64,000 nt of DNA. It comes from Cordylochernes scorpioides (taxonomy: Eukaryota > Arthropoda > Arachnida > Pseudoscorpiones > Chernetidae). Under the pieces are notes generated by a model. The model had not been told where the DNA came from and did not search any database. It saw only the letters and a list, made by a program, of their open reading frames with translations. The stretch's first letter is position 1; each line of letters starts with the position of its first letter. The stretch is from assembly GCA_030710605.1 (NCBI GenBank), contig CP092880.1:17647649-17711648 (forward strand). The letters run 5' to 3'. Positions 31,450 through 41,935 of the stretch are shown here, piece by piece. The position numbers and the translations under genes were made by a program.

Positions 31450-32930
31450 CGAGCCAGGTCGGCAGCAGGGCAGGCGGACCAGTGTGTCTACCTGGAGTTC
31501 TGCCCAGACTTCACCCAGGAGCAGTACTTCCGGGCGCTGGAAGACAAGCTGGGCAAGGACACCGTCTAACAGCTGATGAAGATGGAGGGGCACATCCTGG
31601 CCGGCCTCTCCAGCTTGCAACTCGCAGACAAGCTGATAGAGGAAGGCCTCGACATCGAGGGTGCCACTTTGCGGGCGGTCCCTCTGAGAAAAAGGGCCGC
31701 GCGAATAGGGCTCGGTAATGTGCTCTTCTTCGTGGAGGAGGCTGACCTCGTCGCTGCTCTACGGCCTTATGGACAGGTCACGTCCATCATCCAGAAGATG
31801 ATGCAGCTCGAAGACTCCTTCTGTGCTGATGCTCGACGCGAGGCCTTTATCACTCTGCGCGACGGAGGGAAGATCTCCCATATCCCTGCCCGGCTGGATG
31901 TCAAGTCCAAGGGAGTGGTCACACACTTCTATGTGTCCAATGGCATCAAGTGCTCCCTGTGCCATAAGCAGGGACACAAACGCGCAAACTGTCCTCGTAA
32001 GACTGGTGTCCAGGAGGACAAGTTTGTGCTCCCTGTGAAGGCTCCTGCTGCCCGCGCACAAGGCTGGACCAAGCCACCCTCCACCTCGAATACCATGCCG
32101 GCTGCAGCACCTGCACCTGCTGACCACAGACCCCAACAGACCTCACCTACTGCTGCTGTGGAGACAGCCCCACCTCCATCAAGGGCATCCAATGTTCAGC
32201 AGGAAGACCTCACCCTCAAGTCTATCCCCACAACGAGCGTTCTAAAAAATCTGGAGCTGAAAACATCAAGGAAAAGAAGGCAGGGCCCGGTGTCGAGGCC
32301 TCCCTCATCCAAGCCCATACCCTCCAACAACTCCGCCCTCTCAACACCAGCTGCGGAATTGTCTGCACCCATCAAGCAGACCCCTCAACACCCTCCAGCC
32401 CTGCCGCGCCTTCGCCCGGGGCGAACTTCCCTGTCCGTCCTGACAAGACTCCAGCCCCCGAGCTTCCTGTTCCCGCGCCGAGCACCAGCCAAATGTCATC
32501 ACTACCAAAGCCTTCCTCGACCAATACTGAGCCATTAGCGGCTCCTGCAGAAGAGATCCAAGCCATGACTGAATCATCCATCCAGTCTGCTACCCCCGCA
32601 GACCAAGACATATCTATCTCTCAGGCCATTCAGGAGAGGGAGCGGCTGGAAAAAAAATTCGAACAACTAAACGCTGACTCAATTCTATCCCCTTTCTATG
32701 GGTTTGAGGTTGATGATGATTTAGTGGTGTCCGCGGTTATATTCCGTTCTGATAGAGAACCACTCCTCGATGATCTCTCGCCTGGAAACAGAAAATTCCT
32801 GTACGAATTCTTCGGCGGTGCAATTGAGCACGTTGGGGACAAAATTCCCTTTATAAGCACGGGCCTTTCTGAACTTAAGGATTTGACACGATTCAGATGT
32901 CCCTTCAGTGAGGGATCGTGTCTGATGTAA
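31144..32930 (+). pseudogene. LINE ORF1 (zinc-knuckle gag-like), copy 2, near full length
   Basis: The best-preserved ORF1 of the window, about 595 codons. N-terminal part LAESHSGLNNNKN; then YLEFCPDFTQEQYFRALEDK; an RNA-binding-like region ARIGLGNVLFFVEEADLVA and ALRPYGQVTSIIQK; a CCHC knuckle CSLCHKQGHKRANC at about 31951-31992; a long Pro/Ser/Thr linker; and an acidic C-terminal domain FYGFEVDDDLVVSAV ending GSCLM. Breaks: TAA at 31567 (one codon) and one frameshift near 32490-32535. The architecture resembles ORF1 of Tx1-like LINEs, which fits the RT fragment at 7955. ORF2 is missing; an AT-rich tail follows. Confidence 0.7.
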
Positions 32931-33964
32931 ATATTTATACATTTATATATATTTATTATTCTCATTTATAACTCTGTATTATATTTTATTCTATTTCAGT
33001 TGGTTCTATATATTCTTATATGAGCGATTAATAAAAGTTGCTTCAATCTCAATTTCTCTCTTTTTCTCTACCTAACCAGTGATTTTGAAACTTCAATCAA
33101 CAACAATAACTAAAAGGTATATTATTTTATTATACAGATTCTCAGAATATAGAACAGGGTATATACATGAATAACAGTAAAAGTAACAATAATCAACATA
33201 GTTATTTAATAGGGGGAAAGAAGAAAAAGAGCTTGGCATAAACTCCTAAAATCAAACTTATGATTTTTTTTTTTAAAAGACTAAATTATTTTTTTCTTCC
33301 CAATTTTTGATGGCTCTTTATGATTTGAAGTCTTAAATTTGGTTCCCTCTTGATCAAACCTAAAGAGTGAAAATTGTGTAAGTATATTGAATTTTTTCAC
33401 AATATTTATTAAAAGACAGAATGAAGACAAGTTGAATAAAATGTTTTAAAAATAAAATCGCAATTTCGATTCTTAGGAAGGCCGGAGTAGAGAGAGCTTC
33501 AGCATTTTCCTCTCAGGGAAATATTTGAAACAAATGCTACAAAATGGCGGATACCGTGGAACTAACTGTCCCCTAACACCAGAGTGCTGTAAGAGGTATC
33601 TTCATCAGAATGTCTGAATGGGGAGAAGAAGTCCGACCACACCAGTCCCCCCTGGACCCTTGGAATATTCCACCAAATTCTGATCCAAGGTGACTAACGT
33701 GGAAAGGGTACCCATTTTCCAAATTGGGACTGCTGTAATAGAGATGCATGTGGACATCTGAGGCTCTTCCTTGGACACGACAACAACAACAACAGCAGAA
33801 AATTGACGTGGACCCAGAACAGCAGCTTTACACACCCAAGATGAGAACATTGTGACTGCTGTGATAGAGATGCATGAGGACATCTGAGGCTCTTCATTGG
33901 ACACGACAACAACAACAATGTCAGTTGAGAATAGCAATCCTGACCTCTAGTGCCTCTAATCCAT
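32931..33964. other. LINE tail, dispersed repeat and a 126-bp tandem pair
   Basis: 32935-33110 is the AT-rich tail shared with 26590-26800. 33545-33710 is the dispersed repeat. GACTGCTGTRATAGAGATGC to GACACGACAACAACAA occurs twice (33728 and 33854, spacing 126). No coding sequence. Confidence 0.5.
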
Positions 33965-34203
33965 TGGCTCCAGCTCTTGTTTTGTGTTTAGAAGCTCATT
34001 TACTTGCGGAACCAGCTCTTGTTCTGTTGTTCTCTCTGATGCCGCTCTACTAATGAATTATACTGATTTCATAATATACATTTTTGCTTTAGTATAGAAT
34101 CAATGGTTGTTAAAGGTCCCTGTGAATATTATGTTTTTAGGAAACATTTCAAATGATATTTTCCCCAATATTTTATTTTATTCAATTCATAACATGTTAA
34201 TTA

Positions 34204-35665
34204 TAAGGAGAGGCCGAGGTGTTGGTGGCAAGGGGACGCCAAGGAGGTGGTATGGGGAGGCCAAGGAGGTGGCATAGGGAGGCCAAGGAGGTGGCAAGGA
34301 GAAGCCAAGGAGGTGGCAATGGGAAGCCAAAGAGGTGGCATGGGGACGCCAAGGAGGTGGCATGAGAAAGCCAAGGAGGTGGCAATGGGAAGCCAAAGAG
34401 GTGGCAAGGGGAGGCCAAGGAGGTGGCATGAGAAAGCCAAGGAGGTGGCAAGGAGGTGGCGTGGGGAGGCCAAGGAGGTGGCATGGGGAGGCCAAAGAGG
34501 TGGCATGGGAAGGCCAAGGAGGTGGCATGGGAAGGCCAAGGGGGTGGCATGGGAAGGCCAAGGAGGTGGCATGGGAAGGCCAAGGAGGTGGCATGGGGTG
34601 GCCAAGGAGGAGGCATGGGGAGGCCAAGGAGGCGGCATGGGGAAGCCAAGGAGGTGGCATGGGGAAGCCAAGGAGGTGGCATGGGAAGGCCAAGGAGGTG
34701 GCATGGGAAGGCCAAGGAGTTGGCATGGGGAAGCCAAGGAGGTGGCATGGAGAAGCCAAGGAGGTAGCATGGGAAGGCCAAGGAGGTGGCATGGGAAGGC
34801 CAAGGAGGTAGCATGGGAAGGCCAAGGAGGTGGCATGGGGAAGCCAAGGACGTGGCAAGGGGAGGCCAAGGAGGTGGCTTTGGGAGGCCAAAGAGGTGGC
34901 ATGGGGAAGCCAAGGAGGTGGCATGGGAAGGCCAAGGAGGTGGCATGGGGTGGCCAAGGAGGAGGCATGGGGAGGCCAAGGAGGCGGCATGGGGAAGCCA
35001 AGGAGGTGGCATGGGGAAGCCAAGGAGGTGGCATGGGAAGGCCAAGGAGGTGGCATGAGAAGGCCAAGGAGTTGGCATGGGGAAGCCAAGGAGGTGGCAT
35101 GGAGAAGCCAAGGAGGTAGCATGGGAAGGCCAAGGAGGTGGCATGGGAAGGCCAAGGAGGTGGCATGGGAAGGCCAAGGAGGTGGCATGGGGAAGCCAAG
35201 GACGTGGCAAGGGGAGGCCAAGGAGGTGGCTTTGGGAGGCCAAAGAGGTGGCATGGGGAAGCCAAGGAGGTGGCATGGAGAGGCCAAGGAGGTGGCAAGG
35301 GATGGCCAAGTAGGTGGCATGGGGAGGCCAAGGAGGTGGCAAGGGAAGGCCAAGGAGGTGGCATGGGGAAGCCAAGGAGGTGGCTTTGGGAGGCCAAAGA
35401 GGTGGCATGGAGAAGCCAAGGAGGTAGCATGGGGAAGCCAAGGAGGTGGCATGGGGAAGTCAAGGAGGTGGCAAGGGGAGGCCAAGGAGGTGGCAATGAG
35501 GAGGCCAAGGAGGTGGCATGGTGAGGCCAAGGAGGTGGCATGGGGAAGCCAAGGAGGTAACAAGTAGAAGCCAAGGAAGTGGCATGGGGAAGTCAAGGAG
35601 GTGGCAAGGGGAAGCCAAGGAGGTGGCAAGGGGAAGCCAAGGAGGTGGCAAGAGGAGGCCGAGGA
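34204..35665. repeat. 22-bp GGAGG-rich minisatellite, ~66 units
   Basis: Largest array of the family, with internal higher-order duplications: 34590-34860 and 34940-35215 repeat the same succession of unit variants (TGGGGTGGCC, GGAGGAGGCATGG, GGAGGCGGCATG). Confidence 0.95.
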
Positions 35666-35758
35666 AGTTGAGAACAAGGCGAGGAGCCAATAGTAGGATG
35701 GTTGTAGTTGACGAGGACAATGATAGTGGAGGGGAGGGCGTAGGTACAGGTCTACCAA

Positions 35759-36139
35759 TTACACGTAGACCTTGCCCAGCTTGAGGGCGGCCATCTCAAG
35801 TCTAACTGGGACTCCAGTAGAGGTCTGGCGTCGGCTCCAGAATCTCCTCCTTGGGGACGGTGGTGGACACGCCGGGACGTCGAATTCCTGCCCGGGGGTG
35901 AAGAGGGAGTCTTCCGCCATGGTGTAATGGCCCCGGTTCACGTTGGCCGCCTCGTCCGCCTCGAAGGTTCAGACCAGGAGTCGGGTTCCAAATGTCACCC
36001 GTGTAGGTCGCCGGGGCTCTGGGTCCTGTCTGGATCCCAGGAATCGTAATTCTTCCTCGAAATATTTGCGCAATATTTCGTCGACGTTTGGTGGCCTTTG
36101 GTATGGCACTCGCTTGGATCGCTTTATGCAGTTTCCCAT
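35759..36139 (-). pseudogene. MGNC copy 3, nonsense mutation
   Basis: Aligns along its length with MGNC-1 and -2 (ATG at 36139, TAA at 35759). Near 35970 an Arg codon CGA of the other copies is TGA, a typical CpG transition, which ends the protein after about 56 residues. The C-terminal half stays open (from Met at 35941). Confidence 0.65.
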
Positions 36140-36195
36140 CTCGATAACTGAGCTAATTGTGGAACAATGGACTTTAATTCACGTCGTTAAGTGAT

Positions 36196-36770
36196 TTTCC
36201 TTTCTAATTTTATATTTTTAAATTGTTAAAAACTCATTTTTTATATTTTTATGATTTTTTATATACAAAGAAGTTTTTTATTACAAAATCCTCTAGCTGT
36301 TTCAGGATAAGTTGAAGTGAGCAGTCACAGGTAGAAACCAGTTTGACTGCACATCTTAAAAGTATCATTTCTATTTTGTCTACACGCATCTTCTAAAAAT
36401 ATCAATATTTAATAAAATAATTATGCTTAGGTTAAGCAGGTGTAGTTTAATAGTATTAGGATCTTTAAGACATTTCTGAGAGTTTAATTTCTAATTTTCT
36501 AAACTCACGCCGTTCTTTTAGCTGCTCGAACAAAACACCCAGTATAGAACAAAATGGTGATCAACGCAGGTTCAAAATCACATTAATAGGTACCGCTCAA
36601 CAAGAGCAACCTAGTTTATGATAATTGAAACAATGAATAATATGTGAAGGTTATTCATATATTAAATAAAATTTTAACGCGGGATTCAATCCCGGTTCAT
36701 GACTGTCGGGAATCGAGGGTGTTACCCACTCGTTCACCGATTTGTTTTTATGAATGGTGATTATAAAGAA
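36196..36770. other. Spacer with tRNA-like remnant (36672-36745)
   Basis: The minus strand at 36672-36745 has GGTGAACGAGTGGGTAACAC and CGGGATTGAATCCCG, which resemble A and B boxes of a tRNA-derived SINE or pseudogene. It shows no full cloverleaf. Confidence 0.35.
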
Positions 36771-36954
36771 CTAGACGTAAGGCCCGGGCAACGCCCGGGG
36801 TTTACCCGAGTGCGTATATATTTTAGAAATGTTTTAATTAAAATACTATTCGTTACAATTATAAATTGGCGCCGTGGATGTCTCTCTTGTGAAACTTCCC
36901 GCCCCAAACTGTGTGTGTCTTGAAAATATAAAATTAGAATTGTGGATTTTCATA

Positions 36955-37709
36955 AAGAGTGGTCGCTATAGTCAGGGTGGTCTGTATAGACAGGTGTATG
37001 TATCACACTGCTGTTAACAGGGTTGCCTAGAGTGACCGCTATAGACAGGGTGGTCTGTATAGACAGGTGTATTTATCACACTGATGATAACAGGGTTGTC
37101 TAGAGTGGCCGCTATAGACAGGTGGATGTATCACTCAGCTGATAACAGGGTTGCCTAGGGTGACCGCTATGACAGGGTGGTCTGTATAGACAGGTGGATG
37201 TATCACTCATCTGATAACAGGGTTGCCTAGGGTGACCGCTATGACAGGGTGGTCTGTATAGACAGGTGGATGTATCACTCATCTGATAACAGGGTTGCCT
37301 AGGGTGACCGCTATGACAAGGTGGTCTGTATAGACAGGTGGATGTATCACTCAGCTGATAACAGGGTCGCCTAGGGTGACCGCTATGACAGGGTGGTCTG
37401 TATAGACAGGTGGATGTTTCACACAGCTGATAACAGGGTTGCCTAGGGTGACCGCTATGACAGGGTGGTCTGTATAGACAGGTGGATGTATCACTCAGCT
37501 GATAACAGGGTTGCCTAGGGTGACCGCTATGACAGGGTGGTCTGTATAGACAGGTGGATGTATCACACAGCTGATAACAGGGTTGCCTAGGGTGACCGCT
37601 ATGACAGGGTGGTCTGTATAGACAGGTGGATGTATCACACAGCTGATAACAGGGTTGCCTAGGGTGACCGCTATGACAGGGTGGTCTGTATAGACAGGTG
37701 GATGTATCA
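36955..37709. repeat. 72-bp minisatellite, left part (~10 units)
   Basis: Unit: GATAACAGGGTTGCCTAGGG, TGACCGCTATGACAGGGTGG, TCTGTATAGACAGGTGGATG, TATCACACAGCT. The period is 24 codons, so long frames appear on the minus strand; these are not genes. The array continues at 40306. Confidence 0.95.
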
Positions 37710-37874
37710 TGTTAGGTTATTCAGTGATTGAATATATCATCATCACAAGTTAATGTTTTGATTCATGTAGGATATGTAAAATAACATATTACAACAGTGG
37801 CCATTCAATAAAATCACGTCTTCATGATAGGTTAGTGATTCGTTGTTTTGTACAAGACACTAACAAATCAAACA
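37710..37874 (+). repeat. 5' LTR
   Basis: TGTTAGGTTATTCAGTGATT to AATCAAACA; contains AATAAAA as a possible polyadenylation signal at about 37809. Confidence 0.92.
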
Positions 37875-37994
37875 TGGTGTCAGAAAAGTGATTTGAAAAC
37901 AAACGAAAAAAAATATCGCGGTAAGTTCAATTTTACGTTATAAGACTAATAAAATAATAAATAAGCCTTATCGTATATTAAATAGACAAAAAAT

Positions 37995-38100
37995 ATGTAT
38001 TTACAAATACCGCCACCTGAACCAGTTAATTTCAGAGGAAATATAGAAGAAAACTGGAGATATTTCAAATCGCATTGGCGTAACTTTTCAATAGCAACAG
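37995..38100 (+). pseudogene. gag start of the LTR element
   Basis: ATG at 37995 opens MYLQIPPPEPVNFRGNIEEN then WRYFKSHWRNFSIATG, a typical opening of Ty3-type Gag in animals. The frame runs straight into the 41-bp repeat, so the protein is cut after about 36 residues. Confidence 0.65.
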
Positions 38101-38605
38101 GGTTGATCAATTGGCATTCCACTTAGAGAAAGCCTGAATCGGATTGATCAATTGGCATTCCACTTAGAGAAAGCCTGAACAGGATTGATAAATTGGCATT
38201 CCACATAGAGAAAGCCTGAATAGGATTGATCAATTGGCATTCCACATAGAGAAAGCCTGAATAGGATTGATCAATTGGCATTCCACTTAGAGAAAGCCTA
38301 AATAGGGTTGATCAATTGACATTCCACTTAGAGAAAGACTGAATAGGATTGATCAATTGGCATTCCACTTAGAGAAAGCATGAATAGGATTGATAAATTG
38401 GCATTCCACATAGAGAAATCCTGAATAGGATTGATCAATTGGCATTCCACATAGAGAAAGCCTGGATAGGATTGATCAATGGGCATTCCACTTAAAGAAA
38501 GCCTAAGTGGGGTTTATCGGTTGGCATACCGCTTAGAGAAAGCCTAAATGGGGTTTGTCAATTGGAGTTCCACTTAGAGAAAGCCTAAATGGGGTTTATC
38601 AATTG
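38100..38605. repeat. 41-bp tandem repeat inside the LTR element, ~12 units
   Basis: Unit GGATTGATCAATTGGCATTC, CACTTAGAGAAAGCCTGAAT, A. Later units diverge (GGGTTTATCAATTGGCG). It replaces the normal middle of gag. Confidence 0.93.
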
Positions 38606-38664
38606 GCGTTCTACTTTGGAGAAGACCCAGTGTTTACCGAGAAGAGGCCCAGACCGTCCAGTGG

Positions 38665-39305
38665 TCAAGAGGAATAAGGAGAACTCTCCCGCCTGTACTT
38701 CGGTTCAAAATATATGACCCCGGACTTTGATTGAAAGGGGAACATGTTGTATATAGTATCATCTTTGTAAATATAAACATCCGGCAACACTGTTTGTATC
38801 ATCAATTTTCTAGCAGAAATTTCTGAGACATATTCTAAAGAATAACAATATTCTTGTTCATCATTGGAGTTTTGAGATTCAAGACTTTGAACTGTTCTCA
38901 TTCTGGATTTGCAAACCTTTGCCCAATGATTCTTTTTGTTACACATTCTGCAGGTTTGATTCCATGCAGGGCATTTTTGTCTGTTGTGCTCATGGAATGT
39001 TGCACAATATCTACAAGGAATGTTCTTTTTCATTTTATTTTGATTGACTGTTTTCTTTCTTATATTCAATTTGTTCACCTCCTCTTGAGTGTTTTTAGTT
39101 AAGTTTTCAATTTGTTTGTTAGCGCTTTCATTAGCCTACACACATCAATAGCTTTTTGCAATGTTAGTTGAGGATCACTGATCAGCTGTCTTTTGGTTTG
39201 CTTGTCAATTATTCCCAAAACTAACCTATCCCTGATCATTTCTTCAGTCATTGCACCATAATTGAATGCTGCAAAAGACAATTCAGCAGATATGGAATTC
39301 CTCAA
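38665..39305 (-). pseudogene. Inverted gag fragment with two zinc knuckles
   Basis: Read on the minus strand, opposite to its LTRs. 39099-39305 encodes a capsid end (GAMTEEMIRDRLVLGI, LQKAIDVCRLM). 38665-39078 continues with knuckles CRYCATFHEHNRQKC and CRMCNKKNHWAKVC, then an Asp/Glu-rich spacer. A stop or frameshift divides them near 39090. The fragment is joined head-on to the integrase at 39306, so this element suffered an internal inversion plus deletion. Confidence 0.75.
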
Positions 39306-40125
39306 ATTATAGTCTCAGACAATGGAAGGCAATTTACATCAACTGAATTCCAAAAATTCAGCAAAGAATGGCAATTTCAACATTCTACATTATCACCACT
39401 TCACAGTCAGGGAAATGGAAAAGCTTAAGCGGCAGTTAAAATAGCCAAAAACTTACTGAAGAAATCTAAACAAGAAAATAGTGATTTTTGGCAAAATTTG
39501 TTAAATTGGAGAAATACACCCACTATAGACATAGATTCAAGCCCAGTACAAAGAATCATGTCTAGAAGAACTAGAGCTATACTGCCAATTCACCCAAATT
39601 TACTTAAACCATCAATTCCAGAAAATATTCCAGATAAAATATCCATCAAAAGACAACAGGCAAAATACTACTATGATAGAAAATCTGAAAATTTACCAGA
39701 ACTTAGACATAGGACAAGAAGTGTAAGTCAGAACACCCAATACCACCCCATCATGGTCCAAAGCTAACATCACAAATGAACACAACACAAGATCCTATGA
39801 TGTGAATATTCATGGTAGAACCTACAGAAGAAATAGAACCTGGATTAAACCACAACAGGCTTCAGCAAATCAAAAATCTACAAACAATCAAGAAGAAGGA
39901 AGAAAAGAAAGCATTGATCAAGAACAAACTGTATCAAATTGCTTACCATCTACTTCATCAGCAGGAGGAGACAACATTGTGAAAAGAACCCGAATTGAAA
40001 CTACCGAATGCAGAATCCAATCAAAGAGTGACAGCCCCACGGTAAGTGAACCTGAGAATGCTGCATCAGAGACTAGAACCAGATCAGGTCGACTGGTGAA
40101 AAAACCAAGTAGATTTAAAGACTAG
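39306..40125 (+). pseudogene. Integrase C-terminal half and pol tail
   Basis: IIVSDNGRQFTSTEF (about 39310) holds the second catalytic Asp. The expected catalytic Glu in the motif GNGKAEAA is a TAA stop (about 39426). Then WRNTPTIDIDSSPVQR and the DNA-binding tail follow, with one more break near 39770, ending TRSGRLVKKPSRFKD. The last motif is shared with the Ty3 element at 56.7-61.3 kb. The first catalytic Asp and all RT are absent. Confidence 0.8.
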
Positions 40126-40140
40126 TGAAAAAAGGGAAGA

Positions 40141-40305
40141 TGTTAGGTTATTCAGTGATTTAATATATCATCATCACAAGTTAATGTTTTGGTTCATGTA
40201 GGATATGTAAAATAACATATCACAACAGTGGCCATTCAATAAAGTCACGTCTTCATGATAGGTTAGTGATTCGTTGTTTTGTACAAGACACTAACAAATC
40301 AAACA
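40141..40305 (+). repeat. 3' LTR
   Basis: Same length as the 5' LTR, ~97-98% identical by eye. Confidence 0.92.
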
Positions 40306-40675
40306 TATCACACAGCTGATAACAGGGTTGCCTAGGGTGACCGCTATGACAGGGTGGTCTGTATAGACAGGTGGATGTATCACACAGCAGATAACAGGGT
40401 TGCCTAGGGTGACCGCTATGACAGGGTGGTCTGTATAGACAGGTGGATGTATCACACAGCAGATAACAGGGTTGCCTAGGGTGACCGCTATGACAGGGTG
40501 GTCTGTATAGACAGGTGGATGTATCACACAGCTGATAACAGGGTTGCCTAGGGTGACCGCTATGACAGGGTGGTCTGTATAGACAGGTGGATGTAACACA
40601 CTGCTGATAACAGGGTTGTCTAGAATGGCCGCTATAGACAGGTGTATGTATCACACAGCTGATAACCGGGTTGTC
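40306..40675. repeat. 72-bp minisatellite, right part (~5 units)
   Basis: Continues the array of 36955-37709; the phase is restored after removing the LTR element and one TATCA copy. Confidence 0.95.
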
Positions 40676-40779
40676 TAGAGGGGGGCGGGCAGGGAGGTCA
40701 CGTGTTTGCTGGCAGCCAATGGGCGCGCATTCTATCCGTGAGCTTCAGACAAACAGAATAAGGCAAATATATAAGTAGA

Positions 40780-41221
40780 TGAGACACAACAGCCTTTTTT
40801 GTAAAATTGAGACAAAATTGTATTTTACTTGTATTACAAAACTTTCTGAGGATAACACTCGTATATACGTAAGTCAAGCAAACTGTAGCTAAGTAGAATA
40901 AATGATGGGGATCTCAACAGTCACAAAGAATCCAATCCATATCCCTACAATTCGGATAATTGTAATTTCTAATTGCCCCAGCCTAATCCTTTCCTTCCGG
41001 CATCTAAGTTGATTACCACACATTGATGGGACCTGACAACACAGTTGTCCCAACTTTTCATTAATCTTTTACTCTGATGGTGCCTTTGGATTTGTTGGAA
41101 TATTGGGGAGATCCTGTTTTTTCACATATGGCTAATGTATAATCAAACATGATTTTAATATGATAAGGCACAATTTGGATTATAGATTATACACAAGGTA
41201 ATAAGACCAAATCCAAATAAA
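40780..41221. other. Spacer, nothing recognised
   Basis: No coding sequence; from about 41165 it belongs to the family B repeat (GGATTATAGATTATACACAA). Confidence 0.35.
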
Positions 41222-41270
41222 TAGTGTGTGACGTTTCGGTAACAACGTTGTTATCATCTTCAGACAAAAG
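41222..41270 (-). ncRNA. Hammerhead ribozyme motif, family B
   Basis: Minus strand: CTGAAGA (ending at 41263), stem II TAACAA/TTGTTA with one A-C mismatch and a CG loop, GAAA, then CGTC and ACACACTA. CUGANGA and GAAA are both intact. The ACGU stem III is minimal, as in family A. Confidence 0.7.
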
Positions 41271-41299
41271 TACTGAATGGTACTGGAATGACATTCAGT

Positions 41300-41510
41300 A
41301 CTCATTTGAGTCAAATTTATTTCCCACAAGCGACTTCTTCATGTTTGGGTACATGTAGAAATCACAGGGGGGCAGTTCGGGAGAATACGGAGGGTTTTTG
41401 GTAACAATTCATATTAGCTGCGACAACTCCAGATAAATGAGCTGGTGCATTGACATCGTGAAAAAGCAATTTTCTCTTCGCCAATAAGGCCATATCTCCT
41501 TCAATATCCT
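41300..41510 (-). pseudogene. mariner-like transposase fragment
   Basis: Minus strand: KRKLLFHDVNAPAHLSGVVA (second catalytic Asp region, altered from HHDNA to HDVNA), then in another frame PPCDFYMYPNMKKSLVGNKF with the third Asp. About 65 residues. It lies between opposed arms of family B repeats. Confidence 0.65.
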
Positions 41511-41580
41511 TTGGTAACAGCGTTGTTACCGAAACGTCACACACTATTTATTTGGATTTGGTGTTATTACCTTGTGTTTA
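41511..41580 (+). ncRNA. Family B hammerhead arm, 3' half only
   Basis: GTAACAGCGTTGTTACCGAA then ACGTCACACACTATTTATTT is the inverted partner of 41165-41262. The CTGAAGATG half is missing, so it cannot fold alone. Confidence 0.6.
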
Positions 41581-41935
41581 TGATTTTAATGTCTTCTCCT
41601 TTCTTTTATTCTCTAAACTTTTACTCAAACCTTGTAATTCACCAATTGTTTATGTAAAATAATTCTCTGATTTTAGTGTTGTTTCTTGACCCAAGCATTC
41701 CTCGTGGGGATATCACGTTTGATTTGATGATAATGAATACTAAATAAATGTGGATTTCTAATATATTGGTTATTCCCAAATTCCAAGATGGGTGTTTATA
41801 GTTTAATGCATCAGCACGCTCCCATCTGTTATAAGAAAGTAAAACTAGTTTTTGACGTGTATAATTCTTTTTTAAAATTATACAATTTACTTTTGAAAAT
41901 AGAGCAAACCATAAATAAATCTTTAATTAAAAAGG
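41581..41935. other. AT-rich spacer
   Basis: Nothing recognised. Confidence 0.35.

Larger units (their letters stand above)
27515..33710. repeat. Duplication block copy 2 (D2)
   Basis: Same order of modules as D1, but with an extra Tc1 fragment near the head (27690-27935), a longer minisatellite, no mariner, and an internal 323-bp duplication in the LINE part. Confidence 0.75.
33965..36540. repeat. Duplication block copy 3 (D3), truncated
   Basis: Starts within the head shared with D1 and D2 (TTTTGCTTTAGTATAGAATC) and ends near CCGTTCTTTTAGCTGCTCGA. It contains the longest minisatellite and the broken MGNC copy. The Tc1 and LINE parts are missing. Confidence 0.75.
37710..40305 (+). mobile_element. 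Ty3-type LTR retrotransposon, internally rearranged
   Basis: 165-bp LTRs (37710-37874 and 40141-40305) start TGTTAGG, end AACA, and differ at about 4 positions. TATCA is duplicated at 37705-37709 and 40306-40310. PBS TGGTGTCAG directly follows the 5' LTR and fits the 3' end of a tRNA-Leu. A purine-rich tract (40126-40140) precedes the 3' LTR. The interior has gag start, a 41-bp tandem repeat, an inverted gag piece and the end of integrase; RT and RNase H are missing. Non-autonomous remnant. Confidence 0.9.
36771..40779 (-). mobile_element. Helitron carrying a 72-bp minisatellite
   Basis: On the minus strand the 3' end has hairpin CCCGGGC/GCCCGGG (36783-36799), 8 bases, then CTAG (36771-36774) followed by T. 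The 5' end is best placed at TCTACTTATATATTTGCC (40779), preceded by A. Inside the 5' end lies TCTGTTTGTCTGAAGCTCAC, which parallels TCTGTTCGTTGAAGCCGA in the Helitron at 11804-17421. No Rep/helicase is present. The LTR retrotransposon at 37710-40305 is a later insertion. The 5' border is less certain than the 3' one. Confidence 0.75.

Noticed and set aside
22018-35784. Gly/Arg/Trp-rich and Pro/His-rich frames on both strands of the GGAGG arrays
   Set aside because: By-products of the 22-bp minisatellite; all phases are open and there is no non-repetitive domain.
37495-40654. Minus-strand frames with repeats of 24 residues (HPPVYTDHPV)
   Set aside because: By-product of the 72-bp minisatellite, whose period equals 24 codons.
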